Assembly (NCBI RefSeq): GCF_000702445.1
Contig: NZ_JNIF01000003.1
Span: 2,356,001-2,420,000 of the forward strand
Direction of reading: 5' to 3'
DNA length: 64,000 bases
DNA from: Bryobacter aggregatus MPL3
GTDB taxonomy: Bacteria > Acidobacteriota > Terriglobia > Bryobacterales > Bryobacteraceae
In this document: positions 52,733 through 61,921 of the stretch, piece after piece
Layout: the number at the start of each line of letters is the position of its first letter
How positions within the stretch are numbered: the stretch's first letter is position 1
Position numbers and translations under genes: made by a program
Notes under the pieces: model-generated
Databases searched by the model: none
Seen by the model: the letters and a program-made list of their open reading frames with translations, nothing else
What the model was told of the DNA's origin: nothing

Positions 52733-53719
52733 TTATACAGCTTGCGCGAGTTCGAGCAAAGAATCCTCAAATGAGTAATCAATGCGCTTGCGCTTGACTG
52801 AATTGCGAAGATACCAGCGATAAGTTTCCTTCAGGCCAGTGGCAAAATCACGCGGCTTCAGCTTCAACATCCGCTGGGCTTTGTTGGTCACCATGGTGAT
52901 CGGAGCCACATCGAAGTAATAGCCGAAGTAGAGCTGAGGACCCATCGGATGTCCACCAGCCATCGCAATCTGACGGCGCGGCACCCGGATGATTTCCGGC
53001 TTCTTCCCTGTCGCCGATGCGAGAGCGTGAACCACTTCCTCCTGCGTGAGCGGCCGCGAGTTGGCGACATTGAATGCGTTGCCTACTGCTTGAGGATGCT
53101 CCAGCACTTTTTGACAAGCGAGGATCAGATCGGCCACGTGAACAAACTGCATGAGCCGGCGGCCATCGCCAGGAAGAATGAGCGGACGGCCTGCGCGCAA
53201 GCGATCCCAGAAGAAGGCTTCGCGATAGTAGTTGTTCCCGGGCCCGTAGATGAAAGGAGGACGCAAGGTAATCACGGGTACGTGATAGCGATAGAACATG
53301 CGGAAGAGCATGCGTTCACTCATCGCCTTATTCCGAACATAGGCATCCGGATGGTCGTCCGGCGCCAGCGCGTCTGCCTCGTGATGATTGAGGCCGTCGC
53401 CGTAGGCTGCCACGCTCGACATAAAGATGTACTTCGAGAAATTGCCTTCCATCGTCTTGATGGTGTGTTCGACTTGGGAGGCGTTGGTTCCGCGCTCCCA
53501 ATCGTAAACATTGTCGAAGACCACGTCGAACTTCTCGCGAGCGAGCACCTTCTTGATCTGCTCCGGATCGTTGCGGTCTGCAACGATGTTGCCGATCTTT
53601 TTCTTAAACGGATGCGCCTGCTTGCGGTGAAGAATCGTGACGTCGTTCTTCTGCTTCAAGAGGTTTTCTACCAGCAGGCGGCCGACGAACTGAGTGCCGC
53701 CGATCACAAGAATGCGCAT
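52733..53719 (-). CDS. NAD-dependent epimerase/dehydratase
   Basis: The 328-residue protein is an extended SDR: ILVIGGTQFVGRLL at the N-terminus holds the GxxxxxG dinucleotide motif, FMSSVAAYGDG the serine and YVRNKAMSE the YxxxK catalytic pair. LRPPFIYGPGNNYY is a substrate-site segment. Family members act on NDP-sugars. The start at 53719 (MRILVIGG) is the usual one; a GTG at 53755 with GAAGAA upstream would add 12 residues. It lies downstream of the inositol-phosphate synthase. Confidence 0.82.
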   Translation of the reverse strand: MRILVIGGTQFVGRLLVENLLKQKNDVTILHRKQAHPFKKKIGNIVADRNDPEQIKKVLAREKFDVVFDNVYDWERGTNASQVEHTIKTMEGNFSKYIFMSSVAAYGDGLNHHEADALAPDDHPDAYVRNKAMSERMLFRMFYRYHVPVITLRPPFIYGPGNNYYREAFFWDRLRAGRPLILPGDGRRLMQFVHVADLILACQKVLEHPQAVGNAFNVANSRPLTQEEVVHALASATGKKPEIIRVPRRQIAMAGGHPMGPQLYFGYYFDVAPITMVTNKAQRMLKLKPRDFATGLKETYRWYLRNSVKRKRIDYSFEDSLLELAQAV

Positions 53720-53803
53720 GCCGGAGGAATTGCTTCGGGCTAATGATTCAAACACTTTTCTTCTTCAGCTCTTCTTTGTTTAGCTCCGTAAGGAGCGGGT
53801 TAC

Positions 53804-55138
53804 TTAGTCGTAATAGTCGAGGCCCAGGTGTGTGATCAGATCTTCGCCGCGCATCCAGCGCAACGTGTTCTTCAGCTTCATCAACTGGATGAACAAATCA
53901 TGCTCGGGATACAGTCCAGGAGCGGTCATTGGGCCTTTGAAGTAAAAGCTCAGCCATTCCTGAATCCCGCGCATGCCAGCGCGTTGCGCCAGATCGAGAA
54001 ATAACACCAGGTCCAGAACCAGCGGTGCGGCCAGGATGGAATCGCGGCAGAGGAAATCTACCTTGATCTGCATCGGATAGCCGAGCCAGCCGAAAATATC
54101 GATGTTGTCCCAGCCCTCTTTGGCATCGCCGCGAGGAGGGTAATAGTTGATGCGAACCGCGTGGTAGAGATCCTTATAGAGGTCCGGATAAAGATCGGGC
54201 TGCAGGATCTCATCGAGAACACTGAGCTTGGTCTCTTCCTTCGTCTTGAAACTGCCGGGATCTTCCAGCACCTCTCCATCGCGATTGCCGAGGATGTTGG
54301 TAGAGAACCAGCCAGACATACCCAGCATCCGCGCCTTAAAGCCCGGCGCGAGAACGGTCTTCATGAAGGTCTGACCGGTTTTGAAATCCTTACCGCAAAT
54401 CGGTAGACTCCTCTCCCGGGAGAGCTCGAGCATCGCAGGAATATCAGTCGTCAAATTCGGAGCACCGTTGGCAAACGGCACACCGCTCATCAATGCTGCA
54501 TAAGCATACATCTGAGAGGGAGCGATATCCGGATCGCTCGCCTTAAGACCTGCTTCAAAATCCTTGACGCTTTGATGAACCTGCGTCGGCTTCTTAAACG
54601 TTTCCGTCGAGCCGCACCAAATCATGGTGGCGCGGGTGGCTCCCGTACGTTCCTTGAAATTCTTGATGTCATCCATCAAGGCCTGTACCAGTTCAAACTT
54701 GTCTTTACTTTGTTTGACGTTCGGGCCGTGAATCCGCTTCACGTATTCCTGATCGAACACGGCGGACATCGGTTTGATGGACTCAAGAGGTCCCTTCAAC
54801 TTGTCGAGGAGCGGCGCATCGAGAACATTTGCGTTCTTGGCGGCCTCGTAGCAGTTGTCGTTATAAATGTCCCAGCCGCCGAACACAAGCTGGTCCAGTT
54901 TGGCGAGTGGTACAAAGTCCCGGATATAGGGGGTATTATTGTCAGTGCGCTTTCCCAGGCGAATGGTCGCCAATTGGGTCAGCGAGCCGACAGGCTTGCC
55001 CAATCCTTGCTTGATTGCTTCAACACCGGCAATCGTGGTGGTAGCGACAGCGCCGAGGCCGGGAATCAGGATTCCCAGTTTGCCATCAGCAGGCGCAATT
55101 TTTACGTTTTGTTTGGGTTCAACGGGCTGGTCGGACAA
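53804..55138 (-). CDS. ino1: Inositol-3-phosphate synthase
   Basis: This enzyme converts glucose 6-phosphate to 1L-myo-inositol 1-phosphate, the first step to inositol lipids. The 444-residue protein has the NAD loop GLGAVATTTIAGVEAIKQG, the motif WCGSTE, SGVPFANGAPN, GKDFKTGQTFMKTVLAPGF, GWFSTNILGNRDG and, near the C-terminus, KVDFLCRDSILAAPLVLDL. These are characteristic of the MIPS family. In Acidobacteria inositol lipids and solutes are not common knowledge; the product could serve stress solutes. It is followed by the epimerase and SH3 lipoprotein on the same strand. Confidence 0.9.
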   Translation of the reverse strand: MSDQPVEPKQNVKIAPADGKLGILIPGLGAVATTTIAGVEAIKQGLGKPVGSLTQLATIRLGKRTDNNTPYIRDFVPLAKLDQLVFGGWDIYNDNCYEAAKNANVLDAPLLDKLKGPLESIKPMSAVFDQEYVKRIHGPNVKQSKDKFELVQALMDDIKNFKERTGATRATMIWCGSTETFKKPTQVHQSVKDFEAGLKASDPDIAPSQMYAYAALMSGVPFANGAPNLTTDIPAMLELSRERSLPICGKDFKTGQTFMKTVLAPGFKARMLGMSGWFSTNILGNRDGEVLEDPGSFKTKEETKLSVLDEILQPDLYPDLYKDLYHAVRINYYPPRGDAKEGWDNIDIFGWLGYPMQIKVDFLCRDSILAAPLVLDLVLFLDLAQRAGMRGIQEWLSFYFKGPMTAPGLYPEHDLFIQLMKLKNTLRWMRGEDLITHLGLDYYD

Positions 55139-55212
55139 CGGAGAGCCTTCCTTGGAGATTGAGACAGCTTAATTAAAAGGCCGAGGGCACCAATTGCTAT
55201 ACTACCAACCGG

Positions 55213-55983
55213 ATGAGCCTTCGCGCTACGGCGACGATCACGACAGTGTTGGTAGATGACGAGCGACTGGCCCGGGAAGAGCTGGAATTCCTGCTACGCG
55301 ATTTTGGCGACGTCGAGGTTGCCGGGGTGGCTGAGAATGGCATTCAGGCCCTGGAACTCATTGAAAAGATTGAGCCGGACCTAGTATTCCTGGATGTGCA
55401 AATGCCCGGATTAGACGGGTTAGGCCTCATTCGCAGACTTCAGGACAAAAATGTGCAGTTGCCATATTTTGTTCTGGCTACGGCATATGATCAGTACGCA
55501 ATAGAGGCTTTTCGCCTGGAAGCTATGGACTATCTCCTAAAGCCGATTGACAAGGAGAGATTGGGTGTCACCATCCAGCGTGCGAAAAAGTACCTTTCTG
55601 AGTTGCCAGCTCCAGAGGAAGAAAATCTGGTCCGCACGGCTGCTCCGAAGAGCAAAGTGGTGGTTCGCACAGGAGCCAGGAACCTCCTCATTGATGTAGG
55701 CGACTTAATTTACGCCACGATCGAGGGTGGTGTCGTCCGCATCGTTGCCAGCGGGGTGACTGGCGAGAGCAGCTATAAGACCATTGATGAGTTGCAAGGC
55801 GATCTGGACTCTGAGGTCTTCTGGCGGGTGCATCGCGGCTATCTTGTGAATCTGAACCGCATCCGCGAAGTGAACCCTTGGTTCAATTCCAGCCTGATGT
55901 TGAAAATGGACGATGCGAAGGGCACTGAGGTCCCGGTGAGCCGCGCTCACGCCAAGAAGTTGCGCTCATTTTTCAAGTTGTAG
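55213..55983 (+). CDS. LytTR-family response regulator
   Basis: The 256-residue protein has a receiver domain with LVFLDVQMPGLDGLGL (phosphoaspartate) and DYLLKPIDKERL, followed by a LytTR DNA-binding domain with EGGVVRIVASG and VFWRVHRGYLVNLNRIREV. Such regulators usually pair with a membrane kinase, absent here, so it is an orphan. A TATACT box lies about 10 bases before the ATG. It is divergent from inositol synthase by 74 bases. The small gene behind it may be its partner. Confidence 0.9.
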   Translation: MSLRATATITTVLVDDERLAREELEFLLRDFGDVEVAGVAENGIQALELIEKIEPDLVFLDVQMPGLDGLGLIRRLQDKNVQLPYFVLATAYDQYAIEAFRLEAMDYLLKPIDKERLGVTIQRAKKYLSELPAPEEENLVRTAAPKSKVVVRTGARNLLIDVGDLIYATIEGGVVRIVASGVTGESSYKTIDELQGDLDSEVFWRVHRGYLVNLNRIREVNPWFNSSLMLKMDDAKGTEVPVSRAHAKKLRSFFKL

Positions 55984-55991
55984 GAGTTTCC

Positions 55992-56261
55992 ATGGCATCT
56001 GTATATAAAGAGCGAGCGGAGGAACTGGAGCGTTTTGAGTTCCAGTTTGGCGTCGAGCGAGGTCGTCTTGCCGTTGCCCAGGATCTTCTTACCGATGCCC
56101 TGGCATTGATCGGGCAACACGGAGTCTATTGCCAGAGTGTCCGCCAACCGGGCAAGCCGGCCATGGATCTCCAGATCATCTTGAAGCTGCTGAACGATAG
56201 CAAAGAGTTGGTGACGGATGTGATGGAGATGAAGAAGCCCTCAAGCGCCCACGGCGGATAA
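55992..56261 (+). CDS. Small helical protein behind the LytTR regulator
   Basis: The 89-residue protein is strongly helical and charged (YKERAEELERFEFQFGVERG, then LLTDALALIGQHGVYCQSV and LNDSKELVTDVMEMKK). I recognise no family. It lies 8 bases after the LytTR stop, with GGAG in front (aggagtttcc). It is probably co-transcribed. Its 3' end overlaps the convergent sbcC by 21 bases. Confidence 0.6.
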   Translation: MASVYKERAEELERFEFQFGVERGRLAVAQDLLTDALALIGQHGVYCQSVRQPGKPAMDLQIILKLLNDSKELVTDVMEMKKPSSAHGG

Positions 56262-59200
56262 GAGCGTGTTGTCCATCGAGCCGTCCACGATCTGGATGCT
56301 CGAATAGCCGTTGCCTTGTTTGCGAACCCGAATCTGCACCGCGATCCGGTCCATCATCGCCGGGACATGGGTGATGACCCCCACCCGGCGTCCCGAACTG
56401 GGCAGCGTCTCCAGCGCCACCATCACCAGATCGAGCGACTCGGCATCGAGCGATCCAAAGCCCTCATCAATAAACAGACAATCGACAAACGAGTCTTTGC
56501 CCTCGAGACTGGACAGCGCGAGCGCCAGCCCCAGGCTGATGAGGAAGCGCTCCCCGCCAGAGAGCGTTGAGACAGGCCGGGTTGCCCCAGCCATCTCATG
56601 ATCGACAATCTGAAGGGTGAGCTCCTCCGGGCTGGTACGAGCGAGGCGGTAGCGGACCGAGAAGGCGGCCAGATGATAATTCGCCAGTTGCACCAGATGC
56701 TCGAGCGTCAGGGCCTGGACAAACTTGCGGAATTTGTCGCCTCCAGCAGAACCAATCGCGTGGTTCACCTCCTGCCAGATCTTCGCTTCTTCTCTGGCTC
56801 GTTCCATTTCGGCCAGCATTGCCTCATACCGTGTCCGGTGCTGGTTGTCCTGATGCAGCTTCTGTTGCTCGATTCCGATCTGCTGGAGCGCCGCGCTCCG
56901 AGCTGCTTCGGTCGCGGTCTGGGCTTCGAGGAGAGAAGCTTCGGCGGGCAGCTCCGCGCACTGGGTGGCGATGCCCGCCAGCGTTGCAGTTGCTTCTTCG
57001 CGCTTGGCACGCGCGGTGTGAAGTTGCTGGTCGAGCCGCTGCAAGCCTTCTTGCAGGGCCAGCCGCTGTTGTGGCTTGGTTTCGAGAAGACGGAGTGCCT
57101 GGCTTGTCTCTACGGATCCTGCGGCACAGGCCTGGGTCCAATCGAGCTTGGCCAGCCGTGCCGCCTCTTCGGTCATCGCCAGCCGTTGTTGGCTCCGTGC
57201 CTGATGTGCCTCTGCCGCCTCCACCCGGGAATGGACGGATGCTAGTGCCGTGCTGGCTTCGAGATGGAGAGCGGCCGCCCGGCGCTGCTGTTCCAGATGC
57301 CACTCGCGATGGGGCTGGACGGGTTGCCCATCCAGTTGCAGCCGTCGCTGGGCAACCCGTTGGTCTAACTCGGCTTGGCTCTGCGCCGCGGCTTGCTGTG
57401 TTCTGGCTGTATTCTCGTGCGCCGCCCGGAGTGTGGATTCGCTGCCCGCGAGCTGTGTGTCGAGATACTGGAGCCCTTGGGCAATTGCACCCGCCAGGGC
57501 GGCGTGTTCGGTGTAGCTCTGCACACACTGGCGAAACTCTGCAAGAGAGTTGTTGCGAAGTGCGAGGGGCGTGAGCAATGGGTCCAGTTGACGGTGCAAG
57601 TTGCGTGCCTGCTCATACACCCTCTGACCGTCCTTGGCTGCTAACAGGCGTTGCTGCATCTGGTTGCGCCGTTCGCTGCCTTGCCGGTGGCTTTGCAACT
57701 GTTCGCGCAAGGCATCGAGATCCTGTTGGGTTTTGCCATGCGCCTGCGGGAAGGCATGGAATTGGTTCTGTGCTGCTTGTAGCTGCTGGCGATGTTGATC
57801 CCACTGTGCTTGGGTGGTGGCAAGCTCTTGCACGAGCCGGGTTTGTTCGGCGTTCTGCTGCTTCCACGCTGCTTGCAACTGATCCCGGCGAAGCCGATAG
57901 TCTGCAGCAAGCGCTGCGAGTTGCGGATTGTTCTGGTGGATCGGGTGCTCGGTGCTGCCACACACCGGACAGGCTTCTCCAGGACGCAGGTTCTCCCGCA
58001 GAGACGAGGCAGCTGCTGAGGCTGTCTGATCGGCTCGCTGGCTGGTAAGTGTCGCTTCATCCAGGCGAATTTGCAGGGTGTGGATCGTCGTGGCGACGGC
58101 GGCGCGACTCGCCTCCAACTGGAGACGGGTTGCTTCTGCCTCCGCGGCGCCTGCCGTGTGCGTGTGGCACAAGCGTGCCGCCTCGAGGGTCTGCGAAAGG
58201 TCCTCGGCGAACTGCGCCTGCTCCGGGTAAGGAAAGGCATCGAGTTGCGGGGCCAGTGCGGCCAGTTCGCTTTCGAGCTGGCCGATGAGGGCCTGGGCGT
58301 CCGTGGGCGCACCCAATTGGCTTCGTTCTGCGATCAGCCTCTCGACTGTGGCCTGCTGCGTGACGGCGGGCGCCCAGGCACTGTGCTCCTCGAGCCAACG
58401 TGTGGTCTCGATCTGCTGCCCGGCACTCTGCTGTCGCTGTTCAATGAGTCTCTGATGGCTGGTGGTCTGTTCGGCTTCGGCACGTTGTGCTTCGAGCCAG
58501 GTCTGGGCGGCAAGATTGGCTTGCTCGGCAGCATTCCGCACCTGGACATCGAGTGCTTCCGCTGCTTGCCATTGCGGCACGAACGCGGCCACTTGCTGGT
58601 CGATGATCTGTTTCGCCGTGCCAGCTTCGAGCAGCTTCGCCTCCGCAACGCGGCGCTGCTCTTCTGCCGCCATTCGCTCCTTCCCGGCCTCTACAAGTGC
58701 CTGCGAGGCTTGCTCGTTCTCTCGTGTTGCTTGCTGCGCTGTGATTGCCAGGGGGCGCAGAGGCTCTACCTGGTCCAGATCGCGCAGCAAGCTCCGGTCC
58801 TGCTCGTGCTCCTCCCAGGCGGCCAGTGCGTTCGAATGCTGCTCCGCTGCTGCCTCCAGGAACGTGGTGGCGGTCTTGTGATCCTGCCAGAGGCGTAGCG
58901 AGCGGTTGGTGGTCTCCAGCTCCACTCGCGCCTGCTCCGCTGCTCGCTGCAAGCTGTGGAGAGACTCTTCAATGGCCAGGCGCTCTTCCGGGGTGAGGCA
59001 GTGGATCTCGTTCCGTTTGGCTTCCATCGTCAGGAGGGCCTGGCGGCGGGATTCGGCTCCACCGTAGATGGCCTTTGAGATAAGTGCGTAGATCTCAGAG
59101 CCGGTGATGCGTTCGAGTAGCTCGGCGCGCTCATTGGCGCTGGCTACCAGGAACTTGTCGAATTGGCCTTGGGCGAGCAGACTGGTGCGGCGGAACTGCT

Positions 59201-59678
59201 GGAAGTTCAGGCCGGTGAGGTCTTCCACCTGCTGCAATACTTCCCTTGTCTTATCGGCGAGGGTCTGGCCGTCTGCCACGCGGATGAGGCTGCGCTTCTC
59301 TTTCTGCAGATTGCCGATCGCGTTCCCCTTCGAGCGGCGGAGCTCCCAGCGGGCGCGATAGCGATGACCATCGCGTCCTTCAAAGTCGGCTTCCGCATAG
59401 CCGCTGCTCGCGCCCCGGCGCAGGATGTGGCGCGGGTCGTTGGCCCGGATCGCTTCGCCGCTGGGGTCGGGAGTACTTTCGGCGCTTTGGTAGTCTACGC
59501 GCGGGTACTCGGCGTAGAGGGCGAGGCAGAGCGCATCGAGGAGAGTGGATTTTCCGGCGCCAGTTTCGCCAGTGATTGCAAAGAGGCCCGCACCAGCCAG
59601 CGGTGTGGCGGTGAAGTCAATGCTGAAGCTTCCGGCGAGGCTCGCCAGATTTTCACCCCGCAGGGATAGGATCTTCAT
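56241..59678 (-). CDS. sbcC: Nuclease SbcC subunit (SMC-like ATPase)
   Basis: SbcC is the ATP-driven subunit of the SbcCD complex, which opens and cleaves hairpins and protein-blocked DNA ends. The 1145-residue protein has Walker A GETGAGKSTLLDAL near residue 37, a long coiled coil with the zinc-hook CPVCG at about residue 569 in the middle, and at the C-terminus the ABC signature LSGGERFLISLGLALALS and Walker B LFIDEGFGSLDAESL. Length and architecture match SbcC. Its start overlaps the sbcD stop by 4 bases. Confidence 0.94.
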   Translation of the reverse strand: MKILSLRGENLASLAGSFSIDFTATPLAGAGLFAITGETGAGKSTLLDALCLALYAEYPRVDYQSAESTPDPSGEAIRANDPRHILRRGASSGYAEADFEGRDGHRYRARWELRRSKGNAIGNLQKEKRSLIRVADGQTLADKTREVLQQVEDLTGLNFQQFRRTSLLAQGQFDKFLVASANERAELLERITGSEIYALISKAIYGGAESRRQALLTMEAKRNEIHCLTPEERLAIEESLHSLQRAAEQARVELETTNRSLRLWQDHKTATTFLEAAAEQHSNALAAWEEHEQDRSLLRDLDQVEPLRPLAITAQQATRENEQASQALVEAGKERMAAEEQRRVAEAKLLEAGTAKQIIDQQVAAFVPQWQAAEALDVQVRNAAEQANLAAQTWLEAQRAEAEQTTSHQRLIEQRQQSAGQQIETTRWLEEHSAWAPAVTQQATVERLIAERSQLGAPTDAQALIGQLESELAALAPQLDAFPYPEQAQFAEDLSQTLEAARLCHTHTAGAAEAEATRLQLEASRAAVATTIHTLQIRLDEATLTSQRADQTASAAASSLRENLRPGEACPVCGSTEHPIHQNNPQLAALAADYRLRRDQLQAAWKQQNAEQTRLVQELATTQAQWDQHRQQLQAAQNQFHAFPQAHGKTQQDLDALREQLQSHRQGSERRNQMQQRLLAAKDGQRVYEQARNLHRQLDPLLTPLALRNNSLAEFRQCVQSYTEHAALAGAIAQGLQYLDTQLAGSESTLRAAHENTARTQQAAAQSQAELDQRVAQRRLQLDGQPVQPHREWHLEQQRRAAALHLEASTALASVHSRVEAAEAHQARSQQRLAMTEEAARLAKLDWTQACAAGSVETSQALRLLETKPQQRLALQEGLQRLDQQLHTARAKREEATATLAGIATQCAELPAEASLLEAQTATEAARSAALQQIGIEQQKLHQDNQHRTRYEAMLAEMERAREEAKIWQEVNHAIGSAGGDKFRKFVQALTLEHLVQLANYHLAAFSVRYRLARTSPEELTLQIVDHEMAGATRPVSTLSGGERFLISLGLALALSSLEGKDSFVDCLFIDEGFGSLDAESLDLVMVALETLPSSGRRVGVITHVPAMMDRIAVQIRVRKQGNGYSSIQIVDGSMDNTLLSAVGA

Positions 59679-60889
59679 TGGCCTTGGGCGATCTCGTGCG
59701 CCAGTTGGAAGACCGTGAGATGAGCGTCAGTGGGGGGCTGTCCGTAGCTGCGCTGGTAGGCGAGCTGGAAGAAGTGTGCGGGGTCGAAGTCGGCAATGGT
59801 GCGGGTTTCGATCGGTGTGTTGCTGGTTGGTTCCAGATCTTCGATGCGGGTGTCGACGAGACGTAGCCCCGCTTTCTCGGCCTCTTGGGCAAGTTGTTCG
59901 CGGAAGACCGCAGTGAGTCCTTCACGGCGGAGCCGCACTTGCGCAAAGGGGCGCTGCCCTGTTGCTGTCTTCACGGCATCGAAGAGCCCCGGAATTTCAT
60001 TGACGCTTGCGAAGCCCTTGTCCGGGATGCGATGGAAGGAGACGGGACGGGTAAGCGGAAGGTGCTGGGTGCGCAGTTGCGCGTTGTCGATTTCGACGAG
60101 GGTGACGCCGTGTTTGTAATCGATCTCGCTAGCGCTTAAGGGAAGGATGGAGCCGCTGTAGCGGATGTGATCGGCTCCGGCGCGCTGTGGCTTGTGGAGG
60201 TGGCCGAGCGCAACGTAGCTGGCCTCACTGGGAAAGAGCGAGGCGGGGAAGGCGTTTTCGCCGCCGATGAGGATACCGCGTTCTGCCCCTTCGCTTTGTT
60301 GTGCACCCGAGACGTGGAGGTGTCCGGTGAGGATGAGCGGCTTGTTCTGCCATTGCGGACGAGTTTGCTCGACGAGGTCGGTGTAGAGGTGTTGGAGCGA
60401 GTGGATGAGCCGCGATTGGCCCTCGGGTGTAGGGATAGAGGGCAGGCAGGAACTGGTGGGGTAAGACAGGGCCAGAACATGGGCCAGTACCTCGCCTTGT
60501 GGAGATGCGATCGGGATCAGATGCGGCGCGGCCAGTGTGGCGCCCTCTTGCCGCCGGACGTTGCCGACGACCCGAACGCCGATGCTCGCGAAGATTTCGC
60601 GCGGCGCTTCGAGTCGCGAGGCGGCGTCGTGGTTGCCCGCTGTGAGCACGGTCGTCATGGTTGGGCAAGCCCTGTGAAACTGCACCAGGGTGCGGTAGAA
60701 GAGGCGCTGCGATTCGGCAGAAGGGTTCGGGGAGTCAAAGATATCGCCAGCAACGAGGAGGGCGTTGGGTTGGTGGGCTGCGACGAGTTCGATGAGCTCT
60801 TCGAGCACTGCGGCATGTTCGTGGTCCCGCGAATAGCCGCGCAGCGTTTGTCCGAGATGCCAGTCGGCGGTATGGAGAATACGGAGCAA
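59675..60889 (-). CDS. sbcD: Nuclease SbcD subunit
   Basis: SbcD is the metal-dependent phosphoesterase partner of SbcC. The 404-residue protein opens with LHTADWHLGQTLRGYSRDHE (Asp/His metal ligands), then ALLVAGDIFDSPNPSAESQR, VLTAGNHDAASRLEA with the GNHD motif, and HLIPIASPQGE. A conserved histidine pair appears later in TGHLHVSGAQQSEG and ALGHLHKPQ. All Mre11/SbcD phosphoesterase motifs are present. It is translationally overlapped with sbcC and follows the MBL-fold gene. Confidence 0.94.
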   Translation of the reverse strand: MLRILHTADWHLGQTLRGYSRDHEHAAVLEELIELVAAHQPNALLVAGDIFDSPNPSAESQRLFYRTLVQFHRACPTMTTVLTAGNHDAASRLEAPREIFASIGVRVVGNVRRQEGATLAAPHLIPIASPQGEVLAHVLALSYPTSSCLPSIPTPEGQSRLIHSLQHLYTDLVEQTRPQWQNKPLILTGHLHVSGAQQSEGAERGILIGGENAFPASLFPSEASYVALGHLHKPQRAGADHIRYSGSILPLSASEIDYKHGVTLVEIDNAQLRTQHLPLTRPVSFHRIPDKGFASVNEIPGLFDAVKTATGQRPFAQVRLRREGLTAVFREQLAQEAEKAGLRLVDTRIEDLEPTSNTPIETRTIADFDPAHFFQLAYQRSYGQPPTDAHLTVFQLAHEIAQGQ

Positions 60890-60893
60890 CGCG

Positions 60894-61526
60894 CTAGTCC
60901 TGAAGATAGGGATTGTAACGGGCTTCTGAGGTAATAGTGGTTTCTGGGCCGTGGCCTGGGAACACTTCTGTGTCGGGAGGAAGCGTCATGAGCTTGGTCC
61001 GGATGCTCTTTAGCAGGCGTTGTGCGTTGCCGCCGGGCAGGTCGGTGCGGCCGATGGAGCGGCGGAAGAGTGTATCTCCGGCAATGACGCGCTTTGCTTG
61101 CGGGATGTAGAAGCTGACGCTGGCGGGCGAGTGGCCGGGCGTCTCGAGCGCCTGGAAGGTGTACTTGCCGAGTTGTAGCTTGTCGCCTTCGGCGAGCGGG
61201 TGGTCGATGGTGGTTTTCCGTGGCTTGGGCAGGCCGAACATCATCGCCTGGGCCTCGATGGAGTCATAGAGTTCCTGTTCGCCGGGGTGCATGTAGACCG
61301 GGACTCCGAGCGCATCCTTGACTTCGGCGAGCGCGCCGACGTGATCGAGGTGGGCGTGTGTGATGAGGATGGCCTGCACCTTCACTTGCAGCTTGTCAAT
61401 CTCGCCGAGGATGATGCCCGGTTCGTCGCCCGGATCAATGAGAAAGGCTTCGTGGGTTTCTTCGTCCGCGAGCACTGCGCAGTTCTGTTGGAACAAAAGG
61501 CCGACCGGAATCACCGCGTGGATCAT
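60894..61526 (-). CDS. MBL-fold hydrolase (glyoxalase II-like)
   Basis: The 210-residue protein has the metallo-beta-lactamase metal motif ILITHAHLDHVGALAE, then DPGDEPGI near the N-terminus, GHSPASVSFYI with a metal histidine, AGDTLFRRSIGRTDLPGGN with the bridging aspartate, and VFPGHGPETT. This matches the YcbL/glyoxalase II-like group, which hydrolyse thioesters such as lactoylglutathione; the exact substrate is unknown. It lies just upstream of sbcD on the same strand. ATG at 61526. Confidence 0.87.
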   Translation of the reverse strand: MIHAVIPVGLLFQQNCAVLADEETHEAFLIDPGDEPGIILGEIDKLQVKVQAILITHAHLDHVGALAEVKDALGVPVYMHPGEQELYDSIEAQAMMFGLPKPRKTTIDHPLAEGDKLQLGKYTFQALETPGHSPASVSFYIPQAKRVIAGDTLFRRSIGRTDLPGGNAQRLLKSIRTKLMTLPPDTEVFPGHGPETTITSEARYNPYLQD

Positions 61527-61537
61527 ACACTGAGATT

Positions 61538-61921
61538 ATGGATAGTTTTGTGGACGTATTGCTGCGCTGGCTTCATATTTTTCCGGTGATCGTGCTGGTG
61601 GGCGGCGCCGTGGGTGGAAAGTTCCTGAATGTGCCGATTGTTAGCCCGCTGAGTAGAAACGCGGTCTTCCTTGCCGGAGCGGCGCTCGTCGGCTCCGGGC
61701 TTGTGAACATGATGCGGGTGATGCCGACGGTGCCGAAGGGCTGGCATATGTGGTTTGGGATCAAGGTGCTGCTGTCGTTGCATGTGCTGACGATGATCTT
61801 TCTGATGACGAAGGTGGATGTGCCGCAAGCGAAGCGGGCGCGGTGGCAGACTTCGGCCTTGATTGGGGCGGCTCTGATTGTGGCGGTCGCGGCCTACATG
61901 CGGCACCTGCGAGGCATCTAA
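61538..61921 (+). CDS. Small membrane protein (CopD-like fold, four spans)
   Basis: The 127-residue protein has about four membrane spans: WLHIFPVIVLVGGAVGG, LAGAALVGSGLVNMM, WHMWFGIKVLLSLHVLTMIF and ALIGAALIVAVAAYM. An early WLH and later histidines occur in positions like CopD-type or other haem/copper-related membrane proteins, but identity is not certain. Its TAA is immediately followed by the ygfZ ATG. It is divergent from the MBL gene by 11 bases. Confidence 0.6.
   Translation: MDSFVDVLLRWLHIFPVIVLVGGAVGGKFLNVPIVSPLSRNAVFLAGAALVGSGLVNMMRVMPTVPKGWHMWFGIKVLLSLHVLTMIFLMTKVDVPQAKRARWQTSALIGAALIVAVAAYMRHLRGI

Noticed and set aside
53783-53796. Short GCTCC/GGAGC hairpin after inositol synthase as a terminator
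   Set aside because: Five-base stem with no T run; too weak to support.
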